Positions 46,320 through 55,483 of a DNA stretch of 64,000 nucleotides are shown here, in pieces (the stretch's first letter is position 1; each line of letters begins with the position of its first letter). The position numbers and the translations under genes are program-made. The notes beneath the pieces are model-generated. The model did not search any database, was not told where the DNA came from, and saw only the letters and a list, made by a program, of their open reading frames with translations. Origin of the DNA: Flavobacteriaceae bacterium (GTDB lineage Bacteria > Bacteroidota > Bacteroidia > Flavobacteriales > Weeksellaceae); NCBI GenBank assembly GCA_004359435.1, contig PTET01000001.1, forward strand, positions 314,632 to 378,631, in the 5' to 3' direction.

Positions 46320-46952
46320 TTAAATCAAAGATTTTCTTCCAATTTTTTTAGTAATAATGTCTTTTTCTAGATTCCATCCCCTTGCAGGCGAATATTCTCT
46401 TCCGTAATATATAATCTGAAGATGTAGTTTATTCCAAGATTCCTTAGGAAAAAGTCGCTTGGCATCTTTTTCGGTTTGAACTACGTTTTTTCCATTGCTC
46501 ATTCCCCATCGAAACATGAGTCGATGGATGTGAGTGTCTACAGGAAACATCGGATGACCAAAGCTCTGAGACATCACTACCGAGGCGGTTTTATGACCAA
46601 CCCCTGGGAGTGCTTCGAGTTCTTCTAGGCTTTCTGGCACCTCTCCTTGGTGCTTTTCAATCAAGATTTTAGAAAGCGCCAAGATGTTTTTGGATTTGGT
46701 GGTAGAAAGGCCAATTTGGGCGATGTATCTTTTGATTTCTTCGGCCGAAAGTAAAACCATTTTTTGAGGTGTATTGGCTATAGAAAAAAGTGCTGGAGTA
46801 ACCTGATTCACTTTTTTGTCTGTGGTTTGGGCCGATAAAAGAACCGCAATTAAAAGGGTATAAGGGCTAGAGTGGTCTAAGGGAACTTCAAGGGTTGGGT
46901 AAAGTTCATCTAAAGTCTTTTGGATGAAATCTATTTTCTCTTTTTTTGTCAT
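46320..46952 (-). CDS. nth: Endonuclease III-like DNA glycosylase, no Fe-S cluster
   Basis: This 210-residue protein has the helix-hairpin-helix ALPGVGHKTAS with the catalytic Lys and FPVDTHIHR with the catalytic Asp of endonuclease III, so it should remove oxidised pyrimidines and nick the abasic site. The C-terminal CX6CX2CX5C cluster of typical Nth is absent; the protein has no cysteine at all, ending with YGREYSPARGWNLEKD in that place. A single gene with a CAAATTTG box (7 of 8) upstream. Confidence 0.9.
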   Translation of the reverse strand: MTKKEKIDFIQKTLDELYPTLEVPLDHSSPYTLLIAVLLSAQTTDKKVNQVTPALFSIANTPQKMVLLSAEEIKRYIAQIGLSTTKSKNILALSKILIEKHQGEVPESLEELEALPGVGHKTASVVMSQSFGHPMFPVDTHIHRLMFRWGMSNGKNVVQTEKDAKRLFPKESWNKLHLQIIYYGREYSPARGWNLEKDIITKKIGRKSLI

Positions 46953-47091
46953 AGAAAAGCGAGATGGGTCAAATTTGGAAACGAAAATTTCTGTGAAGTT
47001 AAAGCTAGAAAATCATTTGATAAAATATCTAATCTGAATTTTAATTCATAAAAAAATAGTAATTTTAAAGCCTAATGAATAAAAAGGTATC

Positions 47092-47541
47092 GTGTTAAAC
47101 CTAGGAGACAAAGTAGAGGAGTTTGAGGGATTCAACCAAGACGGGAGAAAAGTGAAGCTATCGGATTATTTAGACAAAAATCTCATTTTGTTTTTTTATC
47201 CCAAAGCAAGTACCCCAGGTTGTACTTTAGAGGCTTGCAATCTTTCGGAGCATTTTGAAGATTTCCAGAAAAAAGGATACAATGTTTTAGGTGTTAGCGC
47301 CGATTCGGTGGAAAGACAAAAAAAATTCAAAGAAAAATTCAATCTCTCCTACGATTTAATTGCAGATGTAGATAAAAAAATCATCGATCAATTCGGGGTG
47401 TTTGGAGAAAAACAATTCATGGGAAAAACCCACATGGGAATTTACAGAACCACCTTTGTGATTTCTAAACAGTCGGTGATTACCCAAAGAATAGACAAAG
47501 TGAAAACCAAAGAACATCACAGCCAGATTCAAATCGAATAA
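47092..47541 (+). CDS. bcp: Thioredoxin-dependent peroxiredoxin, BCP/PrxQ type
   Basis: This 149-residue protein has the peroxidatic Cys44 in STPGCTLEAC and the resolving Cys49 five residues later, as in atypical 2-Cys PrxQ. It reduces peroxides in the cytosol with thioredoxin. The start is GTG at 47092; an ATG 17 bases upstream is in another frame and would encode a seven-codon peptide that overlaps the start. Confidence 0.93.
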   Translation: MLNLGDKVEEFEGFNQDGRKVKLSDYLDKNLILFFYPKASTPGCTLEACNLSEHFEDFQKKGYNVLGVSADSVERQKKFKEKFNLSYDLIADVDKKIIDQFGVFGEKQFMGKTHMGIYRTTFVISKQSVITQRIDKVKTKEHHSQIQIE

Positions 47542-47602
47542 ACTTTAAAACCAATTAATAAAACCAAAAACAACCAAAACCAAACCACTTAAAATTTTAA
47601 TT

Positions 47603-48046
47603 ATGAAAAAAACTTTACTTTTTTTGCTTGTCTTTTTTCTGCTTTTGCAATGGTTTCAGCCAGAAATCAACCAGGGCTCATTGACTCAGTCTGATTTTTT
47701 TGCCTCGGTCAAGGCCACAGAAGAGCAAAAACAAATGATTCAGACTTCCTGCTACAACTGCCACTCCAATCAATCAAAGTACCCCTGGTATGCCAAAATT
47801 AGCCCAGTTTCTTGGATTTTGGCTCATCATATCAAAGAAGGTAAAGAGCATCTGAATTTTTCTACCTGGAAAGAATTATCTGTACTTGACAGAGAGGATA
47901 TTTTGAAAGAAATGATAGAAGAAGTAGAAGGCGACAAAATGCCACTTTCTAGCTATACCGTGATGCATCCTGAAGCTAAGCTCACAGATGCACAAAAACA
48001 ATCCTTAATAACCCTTTTCAAACAATTAAAAACGACCAATGAGTAA
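47603..48046 (+). CDS. Haem-binding domain (Haem_bd) exported protein
   Basis: This 147-residue protein has an N-terminal signal/anchor ([17 protein letters not shown]) and a single c-type haem site CYNCH (residues 50-54) in the context [16 protein letters not shown], typical of the Haem_bd family. [19 protein letters not shown] and [17 protein letters not shown] follow the family pattern. It should be a periplasmic, membrane-anchored mono-haem protein; the partner is unknown. It overlaps recA by eight bases. Confidence 0.85.
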   Translation: MKKTLLFLLVFFLLLQWFQPEINQGSLTQSDFFASVKATEEQKQMIQTSCYNCHSNQSKYPWYAKISPVSWILAHHIKEGKEHLNFSTWKELSVLDREDILKEMIEEVEGDKMPLSSYTVMHPEAKLTDAQKQSLITLFKQLKTTNE

Positions 48047-49034
48047 AGAAAAAGAAGAAAAACTAAAAGCCTTAAAGCTAACCCTAGAAAAAATGGACAA
48101 AGCCTATGGAAAAGGCTCTGTTATGAGGCTTGGCGATGAGGTTGTAGATACAGAAGTAAGTGTGATTCCATCGGGTTCTTTAGGGGTGGATATCGCCCTT
48201 GGAGTTGGAGGATATCCTAAAGGTAGAGTAATTGAAATCTATGGCCCTGAATCTTCAGGAAAAACAACCCTTACTTTGCATGCCATTGCTCAGGCTCAAA
48301 TTCAAGGAGGAATTGCCGCTTTTATTGATGCTGAACACGCTTTTGATAGATCTTATGCTGCAAAATTGGGGGTTGATGTAGAAAATTTGATTATTTCTCA
48401 ACCCGACAATGGTGAGCAAGCCCTTGAGATTGCAGACAATTTGGTTCGATCGGGAGCCATAGACATTGTGGTGATAGATTCTGTTGCTGCCCTAACACCC
48501 AAAGCCGAAATTGAAGGAGAAATGGGCGATTCTAGAATGGGACTTCAAGCCAGACTCATGTCTCAGGCTCTTCGAAAACTCACCGCTTCTATTAGCAAAA
48601 CCAAATGTACCATGATTTTCATCAACCAGCTTAGAGAAAAAATTGGAGTGATGTTTGGAAATCCAGAGACCACAACCGGTGGGAATGCCCTTAAATTTTA
48701 TGCTTCGGTTCGAATTGACATCAGAAAAAAGACCCAAATCAAAATGGGAGAAGAAGTCATTGGGATGCAAACCAAAGTTAAGGTTGTCAAAAACAAAGTG
48801 GCTCCTCCTTTTAGAGTAGCCGAGTTCGACATTATGTACGGAGAAGGAATCTCTAAGGTGGGAGAAATCTTAGACAAAGCCGTAGAGCTAGATATAGTTA
48901 AGAAAAGCGGTTCTTGGTATAGCTATCAAGATTCCAAACTGGGACAAGGGAGAGATGCAGTGAAAGATGCGCTCAAAGACAATCCAGAACTTTGCGACGA
49001 GTTAGAAGCGAAAGTAAAAGAGATGCTTTCTTAA
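48039..49034 (+). CDS. recA: Recombinase A
   Basis: This 331-residue protein is Rec[17 protein letters not shown] (P-loop), [54 protein letters not shown] and [18 protein letters not shown]. It drives homologous strand exchange. The C-terminal acidic tail is short. The start overlaps the end of the haem-binding gene, so it depends on upstream transcription or an internal promoter; I see no LexA-type box. Confidence 0.98.
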   Translation: MSKEKEEKLKALKLTLEKMDKAYGKGSVMRLGDEVVDTEVSVIPSGSLGVDIALGVGGYPKGRVIEIYGPESSGKTTLTLHAIAQAQIQGGIAAFIDAEHAFDRSYAAKLGVDVENLIISQPDNGEQALEIADNLVRSGAIDIVVIDSVAALTPKAEIEGEMGDSRMGLQARLMSQALRKLTASISKTKCTMIFINQLREKIGVMFGNPETTTGGNALKFYASVRIDIRKKTQIKMGEEVIGMQTKVKVVKNKVAPPFRVAEFDIMYGEGISKVGEILDKAVELDIVKKSGSWYSYQDSKLGQGRDAVKDALKDNPELCDELEAKVKEMLS

Positions 49035-49060
49035 AGTCACTAAAGACATAATAATTAAAA

Positions 49061-49095
49061 AACAGCTGCAAAATAATTTTTGCAGCTGTTTTTTT
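49061..49095 (+). terminator. Terminator of recA
   Basis: AACAGCTGCAAAA pairs with TTTTTGCAGCTGTT around a TAA loop and is followed by a T-run, 27 bp after the recA stop. Confidence 0.9.
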
Positions 49096-49136
49096 GTCCC
49101 TAGTTTTCTAGCTAAATTTATTTTACAACTTAAAAA

Positions 49137-50546
49137 TTAACTTTTCCCGAACAATTTTTTGTCTTCTATAAGTTGTGCAATTTCTTTGGGAACATATTTT
49201 TTCCAATCATCTAGACCCGATTTGATGAGTCCAGGAACGTTGATGGAGTCTATGTTTAGACTTTCTTTGTCTATGCCTTCAATGTCTAAGATAGAACGTT
49301 TCTTCTTGAAATAGGCGTAGAGTTCTTTCAAATCTTCTGGAATCGAAAGGGTGTTAGAATCGTACAAATCTCCGTTTTCTAGATTCAAATACGGATAAAC
49401 ATAGAGTTTTAGGTTTCGAATAAAAAGTTTTCCGAAGGACTCTAGAATTCCGCCCGGAAGTTCTGCATAGTATTTCTCGTCAAAGATCTCAAGCAAGTTG
49501 TGTAGACCCAAGGTTACACCAATTTGGGCCTTGGTGAATTTGGTAAAATAGTTCACCAATTTGTAGTATTCTGAGTGGTTCGAAATAAGTACGTTGTATC
49601 CCAAGGCGCCAATTAAATCTACCCTATCCAAAAAGTCCTGCTCGTTTAATTCTCCTTCGTTAGAACTTTTTAGGTTATTGGTGGTAATTTCGAAAAGTAC
49701 TTCTAGGTTTTCTCGGTCTACATTTTGTTCTTTGATAAAAGCTTCGAGTCCTTTTTCAAAAACTTCAATTCCAAGGGTGGTGATGGGTTTGAAACTTCCC
49801 CGAAGCACATACACATTTTTTTTGTAGAACAAATCCGAAGCCATTAGGTTCTGGCTTGGGGAGAAGATTACTGCATCGGTCATCTTGTTTTGCACCAAAA
49901 ACAAACTCATAATTCGGTTGTCTATGTTGGCAAAAACAGGCCCGCTAAAATTGATGGAATCTATTTCTATGTCTGAGATAGAAATATGGTCGTAGAGCGA
50001 TTTCTGTAAAGATTTGGGTGCCTGATTCAAAAAGAGCGCTCCATAAACCAAATTTACACCCATAATTCCAAGGGTAGATTGTTGTAGTCTGGCTGAATTT
50101 TGATGAAACCGAACGTGAATTAAAATCTCAGAGTATTCTTGTTGACTGGCATCGGTTTTGAATCTGATTCCCATCCATCCGTCTCCGGGATTGGTTTTTT
50201 CCCAGTTTATGGTGGTTACGGTATTGGCATAGGTAAAATACAATTTGTCTTTGTGTGGGCTTTCAATCAGTCTTTTTTCAAGAAGATTGGTTTCGTGCTC
50301 CAACATTTTTTGGAGCCTGGGTTTGCTTACGTATCTGCCACTTTGTTTGCCGTAGATGGCATCTGAAAAATCTTTAGAGTAGGCGCTCATAGATTTGGCC
50401 ATGGAGTTGGAAGTTGCTCCGGCTTTGAAAAAAAACCTCGAAGCTTCTTGTCCTGCTCCAATTTCTGAAAAGGAACCATAAAATCTTCCATCCAGATTAA
50501 TTTTTAATGCTTTTTGCAGCGGAGTTAAGACATGTTTTACTTCCAT
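49137..50546 (-). CDS. Conserved protein of unknown function (469 aa)
   Basis: I recognise this as a conserved Bacteroidota protein but know no function. It is soluble, 469 residues, without signal peptide or membrane helix. It begins with a GRFYGSFSEIGAGQEASRFF segment and has LGIMGVNLVYGALFL, INFSGPVFANIDNRIMSLFL, LFEITTNNLKSS and FLDRVDLIGALGYNVLISN. I see no P-loop, zinc site or HxGH motif. It is a single gene divergent from an MBL-fold hydrolase, with a perfect TATTTTTG promoter box. Confidence 0.6.
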   Translation of the reverse strand: MEVKHVLTPLQKALKINLDGRFYGSFSEIGAGQEASRFFFKAGATSNSMAKSMSAYSKDFSDAIYGKQSGRYVSKPRLQKMLEHETNLLEKRLIESPHKDKLYFTYANTVTTINWEKTNPGDGWMGIRFKTDASQQEYSEILIHVRFHQNSARLQQSTLGIMGVNLVYGALFLNQAPKSLQKSLYDHISISDIEIDSINFSGPVFANIDNRIMSLFLVQNKMTDAVIFSPSQNLMASDLFYKKNVYVLRGSFKPITTLGIEVFEKGLEAFIKEQNVDRENLEVLFEITTNNLKSSNEGELNEQDFLDRVDLIGALGYNVLISNHSEYYKLVNYFTKFTKAQIGVTLGLHNLLEIFDEKYYAELPGGILESFGKLFIRNLKLYVYPYLNLENGDLYDSNTLSIPEDLKELYAYFKKKRSILDIEGIDKESLNIDSINVPGLIKSGLDDWKKYVPKEIAQLIEDKKLFGKS

Positions 50547-50568
50547 AAGTTCAAATTCTGTATGTTTA

Positions 50569-50576
50569 CAAAAATA
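50569..50576 (-). promoter_or_regulatory. Promoter -7 element TATTTTTG for the 469-aa unknown gene
   Basis: A perfect consensus match on the minus strand, 22 bp upstream of ATG 50546, in the divergent spacer. Confidence 0.55.
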
Positions 50577-50600
50577 CGAGAAAATAGAATTGCATTTGTA

Positions 50601-51368
50601 ATGTCAAAGTTAATATTTTTAGGTACTGGCACTTCTCAGGGAATTCCTGTCATCGGTTCGAATCATCCTGTTTGTTTGTCTACAGATCCAAAGGACAAAA
50701 GGCTTCGGTCTTCGGTTTTGATACAAACCATTGGTAGTAAAAACATTTTGGTGGATTGCGGTCCCGATTTTCGAACCCAAATGCTTCGGCAGAAAGTAGA
50801 CCATCTGGAAGCCATTTTGTTTACCCACTCCCACAACGATCATATGATTGGGCTAGATGACATTCGGCCCCTTGTTTTTAGAGCCCAAAAAGACATGCCT
50901 ATTTATGGTTTAAAAGACACTTTAGATCAGATTAGACTTAGATTTCCCTATGTCTACAGTCAAGAAAAATATCCTGGTGTGCCCGGTGTTGTAGAACATC
51001 CCATTCAGGCTGGACAGGAGTTTCAGGTTGAAGACATGCAGATTCGAGCTATTTCTGTGATGCACGGAAATCTTCCGATCTTAGGATATAAATTCGGGTC
51101 ATTAGCCTATTTAACCGATGTAAAAACGCTCCCAGAGGTAGATTCATTAAAAGGGCTTGATGTTTTGGTGATTTCTTGTCTTCGGCTTTCAAATCCTCAT
51201 CACTCTCATCTTATTCTTTCTGAAGCCTTAGAATGGATTGAAAAAATCAATCCCCAAAAGACCTATCTCACCCACATTAGTCACCACATGGGATTTCATG
51301 CTGAGGTACAGAACATCCTTCCCCCCAATGTTTTATTGGCTTATGATGGCCTAGAAATTTCTTTTTAA
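50601..51368 (+). CDS. MBL-fold metal-dependent hydrolase, PhnP-like
   Basis: This 255-residue protein has the metallo-beta-lactamase motif THSHNDH and matches the small phosphodiesterase group of PhnP, with LGTGTSQGIPVIG at the start, LVDCGPDFRTQ, and THISHHMGFH at the end. It probably hydrolyses a cyclic phosphodiester. The start at ATG 50601 fits the family N-terminus (MSKLIFLGTGTSQG); a longer frame from 50532 would overlap the divergent gene. Confidence 0.87.
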   Translation: MSKLIFLGTGTSQGIPVIGSNHPVCLSTDPKDKRLRSSVLIQTIGSKNILVDCGPDFRTQMLRQKVDHLEAILFTHSHNDHMIGLDDIRPLVFRAQKDMPIYGLKDTLDQIRLRFPYVYSQEKYPGVPGVVEHPIQAGQEFQVEDMQIRAISVMHGNLPILGYKFGSLAYLTDVKTLPEVDSLKGLDVLVISCLRLSNPHHSHLILSEALEWIEKINPQKTYLTHISHHMGFHAEVQNILPPNVLLAYDGLEISF

Positions 51369-51375
51369 AAAGGAG

Positions 51376-52662
51376 TTAGACAACAAAAGATTTCAAATTG
51401 GGATATTGGGCGAGCAAATCTTCTTTTGTAAGAGAAAATCCAAAGGTTTGAGCGTAGAAAAGGGCATTGTACATAATACAATTTTGGGTATAACTGTCAT
51501 TTTTCTCAAAACTTTCTAGCAGTAGTTTTCTTTGAAATTCAGCGGTGATTTCCTGCGTTTTCTCTAGGTATTCGCTTTGAAATTCAAATCCGAAATCTTC
51601 TGGAGAAACCTCTGATTCTAAAATTTCTCCTTTTGGGTTTACAAAAGTATATTGGCTTTTTTTGGAAAGCGGCAATTGAGGGGAGCCTTCGTCTCCTTTG
51701 ATGATTAGTGCTCCAGCAACCTTTCCTTGTAAAATTCTTGCTAGCTCTAATTTGTAGTGACTATGTGTATAGCCTGTGAGCACATAATTTCCTTCTTTTC
51801 CTTGTATGGGTTGAAGCAGTTTTTCGAAAGTGGCAATAAAACTTCTTTTTACCATTTCTTTTCTCATCTGTTTGTCTTTATACAGGGCTGGGAAAAACAC
51901 AGACTGATCTAAATATCCAAAATAGCTTTGTTTGGACTGAATTTCTGTTTTCAATTCTTGAAGGCTTTTCAAGGGATTTTGCCCCATGTTTTGCAAAAGA
52001 GAAAAAACAGTTAAACCATTTTTGGGTCCTATTTTTTCTACCCCATGAATGGAAGTTGGAATTTTGCAAAGTGAAAGCAGAAGAGCGGTGTATAGACTAT
52101 AATTGGGTTTTCGATTCCAACCGTCATAGGGGTTGCAAAAATCTAGTACAAAGTTAAATGGACTAGAAATTCGTTCTGATCGATCAAAAAAACTTTCCAA
52201 AAAAGTTCGATTTTCTTCTAATGTTTCTCTCTTGAGCCTTTCTAGTTGCAGAAAAGTTGCCTTTAGATAATCTGGAGCATCTTTTTCAAAATACAAATCC
52301 ATGGCAATTTGGGCTTCCTTTGGGCTTAAATCTTCTTTTCTAATTAGCTTTTGGCAGAATTTTTCTAAAGAGGTTCCTAAGAGAATTTCTGTTTCATCAT
52401 TTTTGTCTTGAAATAAAAAATGAAGTTTTGGGTCTAAGTCTAAAATTCTCTCTTCAAGAGTTTCTATCAATGTTTTTTCAAAAGAATTTTGTTCTAAGAT
52501 TAGGGTAGAAGCCAAAAGACAAGCTTTGGTAATAATTGAAGTTTCAGAAGAAAGAAGAAGAGGCAAAAGTGTTTCACACTGTTCTTGTGTAAAATGTTTG
52601 CTGCCTTTTTCTCCTATTCCTTTATGAACAAGTAAACTTTCGAGTTGGATTTGTGGATGCAT
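51376..52662 (-). CDS. Anthranilate phosphoribosyltransferase-like protein (TrpD2/GT3-like)
   Basis: This 428-residue protein resembles TrpD-like members of nucleoside-phosphorylase/GT family 3: a helical N-terminus with DLSPKEAQIAMDLYFEKD, then SIHGVEKIGPKNGLTVFSLLQNMG in the place of the TrpD KHGNRxxSSxxGSADVLEALG segment, and KGDEGSPQLPLSKKS near the C-terminus. The TrpD glycine and serine signature is altered, so true TrpD activity is doubtful. ATG 52662 is used rather than TTG 52692. No trp genes lie nearby. Family assignment is moderate. Confidence 0.55.
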   Translation of the reverse strand: MHPQIQLESLLVHKGIGEKGSKHFTQEQCETLLPLLLSSETSIITKACLLASTLILEQNSFEKTLIETLEERILDLDPKLHFLFQDKNDETEILLGTSLEKFCQKLIRKEDLSPKEAQIAMDLYFEKDAPDYLKATFLQLERLKRETLEENRTFLESFFDRSERISSPFNFVLDFCNPYDGWNRKPNYSLYTALLLSLCKIPTSIHGVEKIGPKNGLTVFSLLQNMGQNPLKSLQELKTEIQSKQSYFGYLDQSVFFPALYKDKQMRKEMVKRSFIATFEKLLQPIQGKEGNYVLTGYTHSHYKLELARILQGKVAGALIIKGDEGSPQLPLSKKSQYTFVNPKGEILESEVSPEDFGFEFQSEYLEKTQEITAEFQRKLLLESFEKNDSYTQNCIMYNALFYAQTFGFSLTKEDLLAQYPNLKSFVV

Positions 52663-52738
52663 TGATGTATCTTGGTTAGATGGAAAAACCAAAATTATCG
52701 AAAAAAACCGTCAAACTACTTATCGGTTTGAAAATTGC

Positions 52739-52761
52739 CAAATATATAGTCCTTGGACTAT
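52739..52761 (-). promoter_or_regulatory. Promoter box TATATTTG with abutting palindrome for the TrpD2-like gene
   Basis: A perfect -7 match (52739-52746, minus strand) overlaps by one base the palindrome ATAGTCCTTGGACTAT (52746-52761). The palindrome sits in the -7/-33 spacer, where a MerR- or TetR-type regulator could bind. The ATG is 76 bp downstream. Confidence 0.4.
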
Positions 52762-52795
52762 GGTTCTATTGGGGCGACTGATAAGCTAGCTTTTG

Positions 52796-53581
52796 CTATT
52801 CTGCTTGGTATTGTAAACCTCGGTTCAAAGGATTTTTTACATCGATCCAAAAAACATCCAAAGGTTCAGATTCTTCTATTTCTCCATTGTTATTGGAGTC
52901 TTTCTTGGCATAGACAAACATAAAGTCGTTTCCAGCATCATACTGAGAACTTACAACCGAATAGTTGGGAGGCACAAGAACCTGTTTGTTTTCTCCTTTG
53001 ATGTCGAAGTGATAAAATCTTCTCAAATCCTTCAAATTCAGAAATCCATCATTGTTAGAGTCTTCGTCATAAACCGAAACCATATAATAGTTTCTTTCCA
53101 CGGGTTTGAAATCCATGCTGTCTTTTGAAAAGGCAGGATAATAAAAGGTTTTGATAAGTACAGGTTTTGGAAAAAAGTATTTTGCCTTTTTGGATTGAAA
53201 ATCAAATAGAGAAAGATTGACCAAATTGTATCCGTACATCGCTGTGGTTCCGGGCATAAAATTTCCATTCCAATTGTTTCCGTCTTTGTCATCCTCATCA
53301 CCCCAAGTAGAATAATATTCGGGAGAGCCAACAAAAATCTCGCCACTGGGTTTGCTGGTATTCACCTTGAAAATAGGTGTGATGCGGTATGCGGGATTTT
53401 TTGTAAGCAATACCTTAGATGGACGTGTTTCCATTTTAATGGTATCCAAACTCAGTCCAGCAACTTTTTCGCCCGCTTCGTTTTCGACTACTTCACTGAC
53501 TTGAAACCCTTTTTTCTCGTATTTTTCGCCACAACTCCAAAGAAGGAACAGAGACAAAAGTAGGGTTAGGTTTATTTTCAT
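52796..53581 (-). CDS. Lipoprotein with two EF-hand-like calcium loops
   Basis: This 261-residue protein has a lipoprotein signal (LFLLWSC, Cys17). Two 12-residue loops match the EF-hand pattern exactly: DSNNDGFLNLKD (174-185) and DSNNNGEIEESE (228-239). The first is followed by a LRRFYHFD helix-strand. The middle (STWGDEDDKDGNNWNGNFMPG) is unlike any domain I know. It is probably a periplasmic or surface protein that binds calcium. It lies 36 bp downstream of the GMC oxidoreductase gene and may share its mRNA. Confidence 0.7.
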   Translation of the reverse strand: MKINLTLLLSLFLLWSCGEKYEKKGFQVSEVVENEAGEKVAGLSLDTIKMETRPSKVLLTKNPAYRITPIFKVNTSKPSGEIFVGSPEYYSTWGDEDDKDGNNWNGNFMPGTTAMYGYNLVNLSLFDFQSKKAKYFFPKPVLIKTFYYPAFSKDSMDFKPVERNYYMVSVYDEDSNNDGFLNLKDLRRFYHFDIKGENKQVLVPPNYSVVSSQYDAGNDFMFVYAKKDSNNNGEIEESEPLDVFWIDVKNPLNRGLQYQAE

Positions 53582-53617
53582 ATTTGATTTACTTTTTTGG
53601 GTTTGGTTAGGTTTGTT

Positions 53618-55234
53618 TTATTGGATGTTTTCCATCTGTTTTTCCAAAGAAACCTGTGTATTTCCAGGTTTTTCGGGTACAAAATCCATTGCGTATTCTG
53701 TTAGGGTGGTGATGGTCAAACTTGGATTCACCCCCAAATTGCAAGGCATGATGGAGCCATCCAAAATGTACATGTTGGGGTAACCATGTACCTCAAATTT
53801 GTCATTGACAACCCCTGTTTTTTCGGTTTCTCCCATCGGGCATCCTCCCAAAATGTGTGCGGTGGAAGACATGTTGAACAAAGTTTCTGTGGTCGCATTG
53901 GTAATGGTTGCCTTGGTTTTTTTGGCAAACAATTTGGCCACTTTTTGTCCTTGTGGAATGTAGGCTTTGATTTGCTGTTTGCTGTGGTTTGTCATAGAAA
54001 GCCTGTTTTCACCCAAAAGCGGAATTTTTTTGAGTTTCAGCCCCATGGAGTTTTCCAAACTTTGCATCACAAGAAAAAACAAACCTCTTTCTGCAATGCC
54101 CGGTTTGAAGATATACTTTAAGGTTTTGAGAGGATGTTTGACCGTATTCCAGATAGATCTGTAAGCCCTTTGAAAAGGAGTTCCTTCATCTGTGGCGCCC
54201 ATCATAAGAAACCACATCAGCCCAGATTTGTTGTCGTATTTGCAGAGCTCGATGTGGGTGTCATCATCTGGTTCAAACACCGCCGAAATCGCCACCCCGT
54301 TGTTGAGTTTTCGATCTGCATCCGAAAGTCCAATGAGCATTTCGGAGTTGGTCATGATGTTGTCTCCAAGGGTATCGGAGAGTTTGGGGAGCGTTTTGTG
54401 AATGTGTTTCTGCTCTAACAAAAGATGGGTGGTTCCAAGTACTCCCGCGGAAACCACAAGTCCTTTGGAGGTAAAAACCTGTTTGTTTTTGTTGAGTCTC
54501 CATCTCCCAGTGGTTTGTGTGTGGATTTTGTACAGATCATCCTCAAATTCAATTTTGGTTACCTTGGTTAGAGGTTTGATAATCGCTCCAAATTTCTCGG
54601 CGAACCAGAGATAGTTTTTCTCTAGTGTGTTTTTGGCATTGTCTCGGCATCCCGTCATGCAGGCCGCGCATTTGATGCAGGCATTTCTTGTAGGGCCAAG
54701 TCCTTTGAAATAGGGGTCTTTTTCTTCTCCAGGCTTGCCAATAAAAACCCCAACTCCATCTACATGTCCAAAAGTTTCTTCTCTTCCCATGTCTTGGGCG
54801 ACTTCTTTTAAGACCAGATCTTCGGCTCCGAATGCATCATAGGGAGTGGTTCCAAGCATCATTTTGGCTTTGTCGTAGTAGGGGGTAAGGGTGGATTTCC
54901 AGTCTTTGAAAAAAGACCATTTGGGATTGTTGAAAAAGGCATCTGGTGGAAACATGTGGGTGTTGGCATACACCAAGGAACCACCTCCAACGCCTGCTCC
55001 AGAGAGTATGGCTACCTCGTTGAATACATTGATTTTCTGAAATCCAAAGAGATTCAGATCTTCAGCCCACAAAAATTTGGGAATATTCCAGTTGTTTTTG
55101 GGGAAGTCCTTGTCTTTCCATCTTTTTCCTTTTTCCAAAACCAAAACTTTGTATCCTTTTTCGGAGAGTCTCATGGCAGAGGTACTACCTCCAAATCCAG
55201 ATCCAATGACGATATAATCGAAAACGTATTCCAT
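53618..55234 (-). CDS. GMC oxidoreductase (cholesterol-oxidase-like) with CxxCxxCxxxC segment
   Basis: This 538-residue flavoprotein has an N-terminal FAD fold (DYIVIGSGFGGSTSAMRL), GAGVGGGSLVYANT and the C-terminal NPSLTITTLTEYAMD with the His-bearing HILGGCPMG segment, as in cholesterol-oxidase-like GMC enzymes. At about residue 210 there is CIKCAACMTGC, a ferredoxin-like cysteine group seen in a subset of the family. It should oxidise an alcohol or sterol-like substrate. ATG 55234 is used, since the 25 extra residues of a longer frame fit nothing. Confidence 0.88.
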   Translation of the reverse strand: MEYVFDYIVIGSGFGGSTSAMRLSEKGYKVLVLEKGKRWKDKDFPKNNWNIPKFLWAEDLNLFGFQKINVFNEVAILSGAGVGGGSLVYANTHMFPPDAFFNNPKWSFFKDWKSTLTPYYDKAKMMLGTTPYDAFGAEDLVLKEVAQDMGREETFGHVDGVGVFIGKPGEEKDPYFKGLGPTRNACIKCAACMTGCRDNAKNTLEKNYLWFAEKFGAIIKPLTKVTKIEFEDDLYKIHTQTTGRWRLNKNKQVFTSKGLVVSAGVLGTTHLLLEQKHIHKTLPKLSDTLGDNIMTNSEMLIGLSDADRKLNNGVAISAVFEPDDDTHIELCKYDNKSGLMWFLMMGATDEGTPFQRAYRSIWNTVKHPLKTLKYIFKPGIAERGLFFLVMQSLENSMGLKLKKIPLLGENRLSMTNHSKQQIKAYIPQGQKVAKLFAKKTKATITNATTETLFNMSSTAHILGGCPMGETEKTGVVNDKFEVHGYPNMYILDGSIMPCNLGVNPSLTITTLTEYAMDFVPEKPGNTQVSLEKQMENIQ

Positions 55235-55403
55235 AAGTAAAAATGTTAATTTTTTTCCTGACAAATGTGAAGAAAAAGTCAAGATAGGAATTTTAACGCA
55301 TAGAATCACCTAAAAAATCGATTTTTTGTAGTCTAATTTTGTTAAATTTTAGGATTGATGGACTCAGATGGAATATATAAAATGTATATTTTCTCTTGTC
55401 TCA

Positions 55404-55453
55404 AAAAAGGCCAACTAAAATTTTCATTTGTGAAAATTTTAGTTGGCCTTTTT
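55404..55453. terminator. Terminator with perfect 22-bp stem after accD
   Basis: Arms at 55404-55425 and 55432-55453 are perfectly complementary with a 6-nt loop; GGCCAACTAAAA is the core. T-runs flank it on both strands. It ends fbaA-accD on the minus strand. Confidence 0.9.
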
Positions 55454-55483
55454 AATTTTTATTATTTTTTTGAATAAAAATCT

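Noticed and set aside
47075..47098. Seven-codon leader peptide overlapping the bcp GTG start
   Set aside because: Too short to support; no attenuator structure or regulatory codons.
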